Source: JBHJGP01 sp050331695
GTDB taxonomy: Bacteria; Pseudomonadota; Alphaproteobacteria; Geminicoccales; Geminicoccaceae
Direction of reading: 5' to 3'
Assembly: GCA_050331695.1 (NCBI GenBank)
Contig: JBHJGP010000029.1
Location: 1-64,000 of the forward strand
DNA length: 64,000 nucleotides
The stretch's first letter is position 1, and each line of letters begins with the position of its first letter. Position numbers and translations under genes: made by a program. Shown piece after piece: positions 62,331 to 64,000 of this stretch. Under the pieces are notes generated by a model. The model was not told where the DNA came from. It made no database searches and saw nothing but the letters and a program-made list of their open reading frames with translations.

Positions 62331-63494
62331 ATGAGAATACTTTTCTGCAACCATGAATACCCGCCGCTCGGCGGTGGCGGCGGTGCCTTCAACGCGTTGC
62401 TCGCCAAGGAATTGGCGAAACGCCACCAGGTGAGCGTGCTGACGTCACGGACCAACGGTCTGCCGGCCGAGGAACGTCAGGACGGCGTTCGCATTGTTCG
62501 AGCTCCTATCTTTTGTCCGCGGGACCAGATGGCAGCGGGCCTGATGCCGCTCGCCGGCTACATGATCGGCGCCACGTCCCTGGGCCTTCGCCACATGGCC
62601 GGCAACGGCTACGACGTGATCAACACCCACTTCTGTCTGCCCGCCGGCCCGGTCGGCCAGCGTCTCGCACGCGCCGCCCGTATCCCTAACGTGCTGACCG
62701 TGCATGGCGGTGATCTGTTCGATCCGAGCAAAAAGACCTCGCCCCACCGCCACGAGCTCTTGAGGCGCTGGAACCGGAGCCTGCTGCGCCACGCGTCGGC
62801 CGTCGTCGCCCAATCCACCGACACCATCCGGAATGTTCACTGGTTCTACGATTCCGATCTGCCGGTCGAACGAATACCCCTGGGGATCGAACCGCCGCCG
62901 GAGGCCGTCGGCCAGCGCGCGACCTACGGTGTCGGCGCCGACGAAACCCTTTTCGTCACCGTCGGACGCCTGGTGGCGCGAAAGGCGGTCGACCGGCTGA
63001 TCAGGATTTTCGCGAACCTGGACGCGCCGGAAGCGAGACTCCTGATCATCGGCACGGGGCCCGAAGAAGATCCGTTGCGCGCCCAGATCGCCTCGCTCGG
63101 CCTGGCGGAGCGGGTCCGTCTGCTGGGTCACGTTTCGACACACGAAAAGTTTCGTTTGCTGCGGATGGCTGATTGTTTTCTCTCGGCCAGCCAGCATGAG
63201 GGTTTTGGGCTGATGTTCGTGGAGGCGATGGCCTCCGGCCTGCCGGTCATCGCCTACGACCAGGGCGGCCAGGTCGATTTTTTGTCGGACGGCACGACCG
63301 GCCACCTGGTTCCGCTCAATGACGAGGCGCGGTTTCTGGACGCGATCCGCCACTTGCTGCGCAGCAAGGATCTCCGGCAGCGTATCGGCCGGGATAATCG
63401 CGTCCGCGCGCGCCAGTTCGGAATAGAACGCTCGGCGATGCGCTACGAGGCGCTGTTCGAAGCCACCCGCTCGTCGATGGCGAAGGCCGCCTAA
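62331..63494 (+). CDS. Glycosyltransferase family 4
   Basis: 387 residues. MRILFCNHEYPPLGGGGGAF is a typical GT4 N terminus; YDVINTHFCLPAGPVGQRLA and VLTVHGGDLFDP follow; donor domain has LFVTVGRLVARKAVDRLIRI, LLIIGTGPEEDPL and SASQHEGFGLMFVEAMASGL then PVIAYDQGG (E-x7-E motif). Sugar and acceptor unknown. No other envelope genes visible to the right within the window. Confidence 0.88.
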   Translation: MRILFCNHEYPPLGGGGGAFNALLAKELAKRHQVSVLTSRTNGLPAEERQDGVRIVRAPIFCPRDQMAAGLMPLAGYMIGATSLGLRHMAGNGYDVINTHFCLPAGPVGQRLARAARIPNVLTVHGGDLFDPSKKTSPHRHELLRRWNRSLLRHASAVVAQSTDTIRNVHWFYDSDLPVERIPLGIEPPPEAVGQRATYGVGADETLFVTVGRLVARKAVDRLIRIFANLDAPEARLLIIGTGPEEDPLRAQIASLGLAERVRLLGHVSTHEKFRLLRMADCFLSASQHEGFGLMFVEAMASGLPVIAYDQGGQVDFLSDGTTGHLVPLNDEARFLDAIRHLLRSKDLRQRIGRDNRVRARQFGIERSAMRYEALFEATRSSMAKAA

Positions 63495-63498
63495 CCGG

Positions 63499-63541
63499 AA
63501 AAAAAAGCGGCCGGGCCCTTTTGTCAGGAAAGCCCGGCCGC
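63499..63541 (-). terminator. Terminator of the minus-strand gene at the right edge
   Basis: GCGGCCGGGC (63507) and GCCCGGCCGC (to 63541), perfect 10-bp stem with a 15-base loop, followed on the minus strand by eight T (63506-63499). Confidence 0.9.
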
Positions 63542-63555
63542 CTGGTCATGCGCGC

Positions 63556-63999
63556 TCAGACGAGGGCCGGTTCAGCCTCCACTACAACCGCGCTCGTGGC
63601 CATGGACGGAGCCAACGAGGAGGAGCTTGGGGCCTCGCTACCGTCGATCGTGGTGCTGATCTCGAAGTCGAACATGGAGCCATCATCGGTCTGCAGCACC
63701 GCGTCGATATCGAGCGTGTTGGTCGAACTCGGATCCAGACCCGTCAATTCGATCGGCCCGAATTCCAGCCCCGCCGGGTTTTCCGTCAAGGCGCTGCTGT
63801 CCAACCCCTCCCCATCACCAGCATCGTTAAAGAAACCGTCAGGAACCGCCGCAGCTCCATTGATCGGAATGCCTCCATCGACTTCGCCAAGTCCAAGCGT
63901 ATCGCCGTTGAGCAGAGCGATCGAGAAAATGCCACCTTGATCAGTGAGGCCGATAGGAGTGTTGTTGTCATCTGTAGTAATGCCAAAAATTTCCTGTCC
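63556..63999 (-). CDS. C-terminal end of a Gly/Asp-rich protein (cut by window edge)
   Basis: The frame is open from the window end to the stop at 63556, giving 147 residues. GITTDDNNTPIGLTDQGGIF, LNGDTLGLGEVDGG, GLDPSSTNTLDIDAVLQTDD then FDFEISTTIDGS suggest an acidic, glycine-rich beta-strand protein such as a type I-secreted or surface adhesin end. It finishes with VVVEAEPALV. No RTX nonapeptide is complete here. The start lies beyond the window. Confidence 0.65.
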   Translation of the reverse strand, partial: GQEIFGITTDDNNTPIGLTDQGGIFSIALLNGDTLGLGEVDGGIPINGAAAVPDGFFNDAGDGEGLDSSALTENPAGLEFGPIELTGLDPSSTNTLDIDAVLQTDDGSMFDFEISTTIDGSEAPSSSSLAPSMATSAVVVEAEPALV

Positions 64000-64000
64000 G

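Overview
The window looks like the chromosome of a free-living alphaproteobacterium (GC-rich; Rhodospirillales/Kiloniellales-like is my guess, not proven). Supporting context: an alphaproteobacterial glycerol ABC-transporter operon (glpD-glpS-glpT-glpP-glpQ-glpU-glpV), a 41-residue L36, rpmE next to an ABC exporter, an FzlA-like GST protein next to queG, moeA-mobB, and zapA - 6S RNA - 5-formyl-THF cyclo-ligase.

Layout. 1-2.1 kb: decayed accessory DNA (IS481-type transposase tail, split RES-domain gene, frameshifted CopG-type antitoxin). 2.1-6.3 kb: SDR protein, a MarR/DUF2000 operon with a perfect 16-bp palindrome upstream, a frameshifted DUF1203 gene and a bactofilin-like membrane protein. 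6.6-13.4 kb: glycosyltransferase, moeA-mobB, tusA-like gene, DUF2332, two lipoproteins, infC. 13.4-25.5 kb: thrS, two glycosyltransferases, hydrolase, SDR, queG, FzlA-like GST, rpmJ, rpmE, ABC exporter, acyltransferase, oxyR. 25.5-28.3 kb: katA divergent from oxyR, a Phd/VapC toxin-antitoxin pair, a 90-bp perfect-inverted-repeat miniature element, and a 3' remnant of a second catalase gene. 28.3-33 kb: one giant CheB-CheR-PAS-GGDEF-EAL protein. 33-38.5 kb: gap, tkt, zapA, 6S RNA, cyclo-ligase, metallophosphoesterase. 38.5-41.4 kb: a 42-residue exported peptide and an unusual 847-residue exported/membrane protein. 41.4-43.4 kb: an island of broken and intact toxin-antitoxin genes bordered by copies of the repeat seen in the miniature element. 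43.5-47.4 kb: polA and a LysR gene with an early stop. 47.5-60.6 kb: glycerol catabolism (glpK, SLC13 transporter, OmpA lipoprotein, glpR, glpD-glpSTPQUV). 60.7-64 kb: DUF3644 gene, glycosyltransferase, and the 3' end of a Gly/Asp-rich protein.

How it fits together. Glycerol enters through the GlpSTPQUV ABC system, is phosphorylated by GlpK and oxidised by GlpD under the DeoR-type regulator GlpR; three 8-bp boxes at an exact 11-bp period upstream of glpD are the likely operator. OxyR has both redox cysteines and faces katA.

Most interesting structure: a dispersed motif (consensus AATTTCGGTGACAGTTTACT, usually followed by AAATGCAC) occurs next to every toxin-antitoxin locus in the window. It forms a perfect 28-bp inverted repeat at 27886-27975 and brackets mazEF as inverted ends (41931-42756). 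The window is also rich in decayed genes: RES, CopG antitoxin, DUF1203, LysR, VapC, a RelE-like tail and a second katA.
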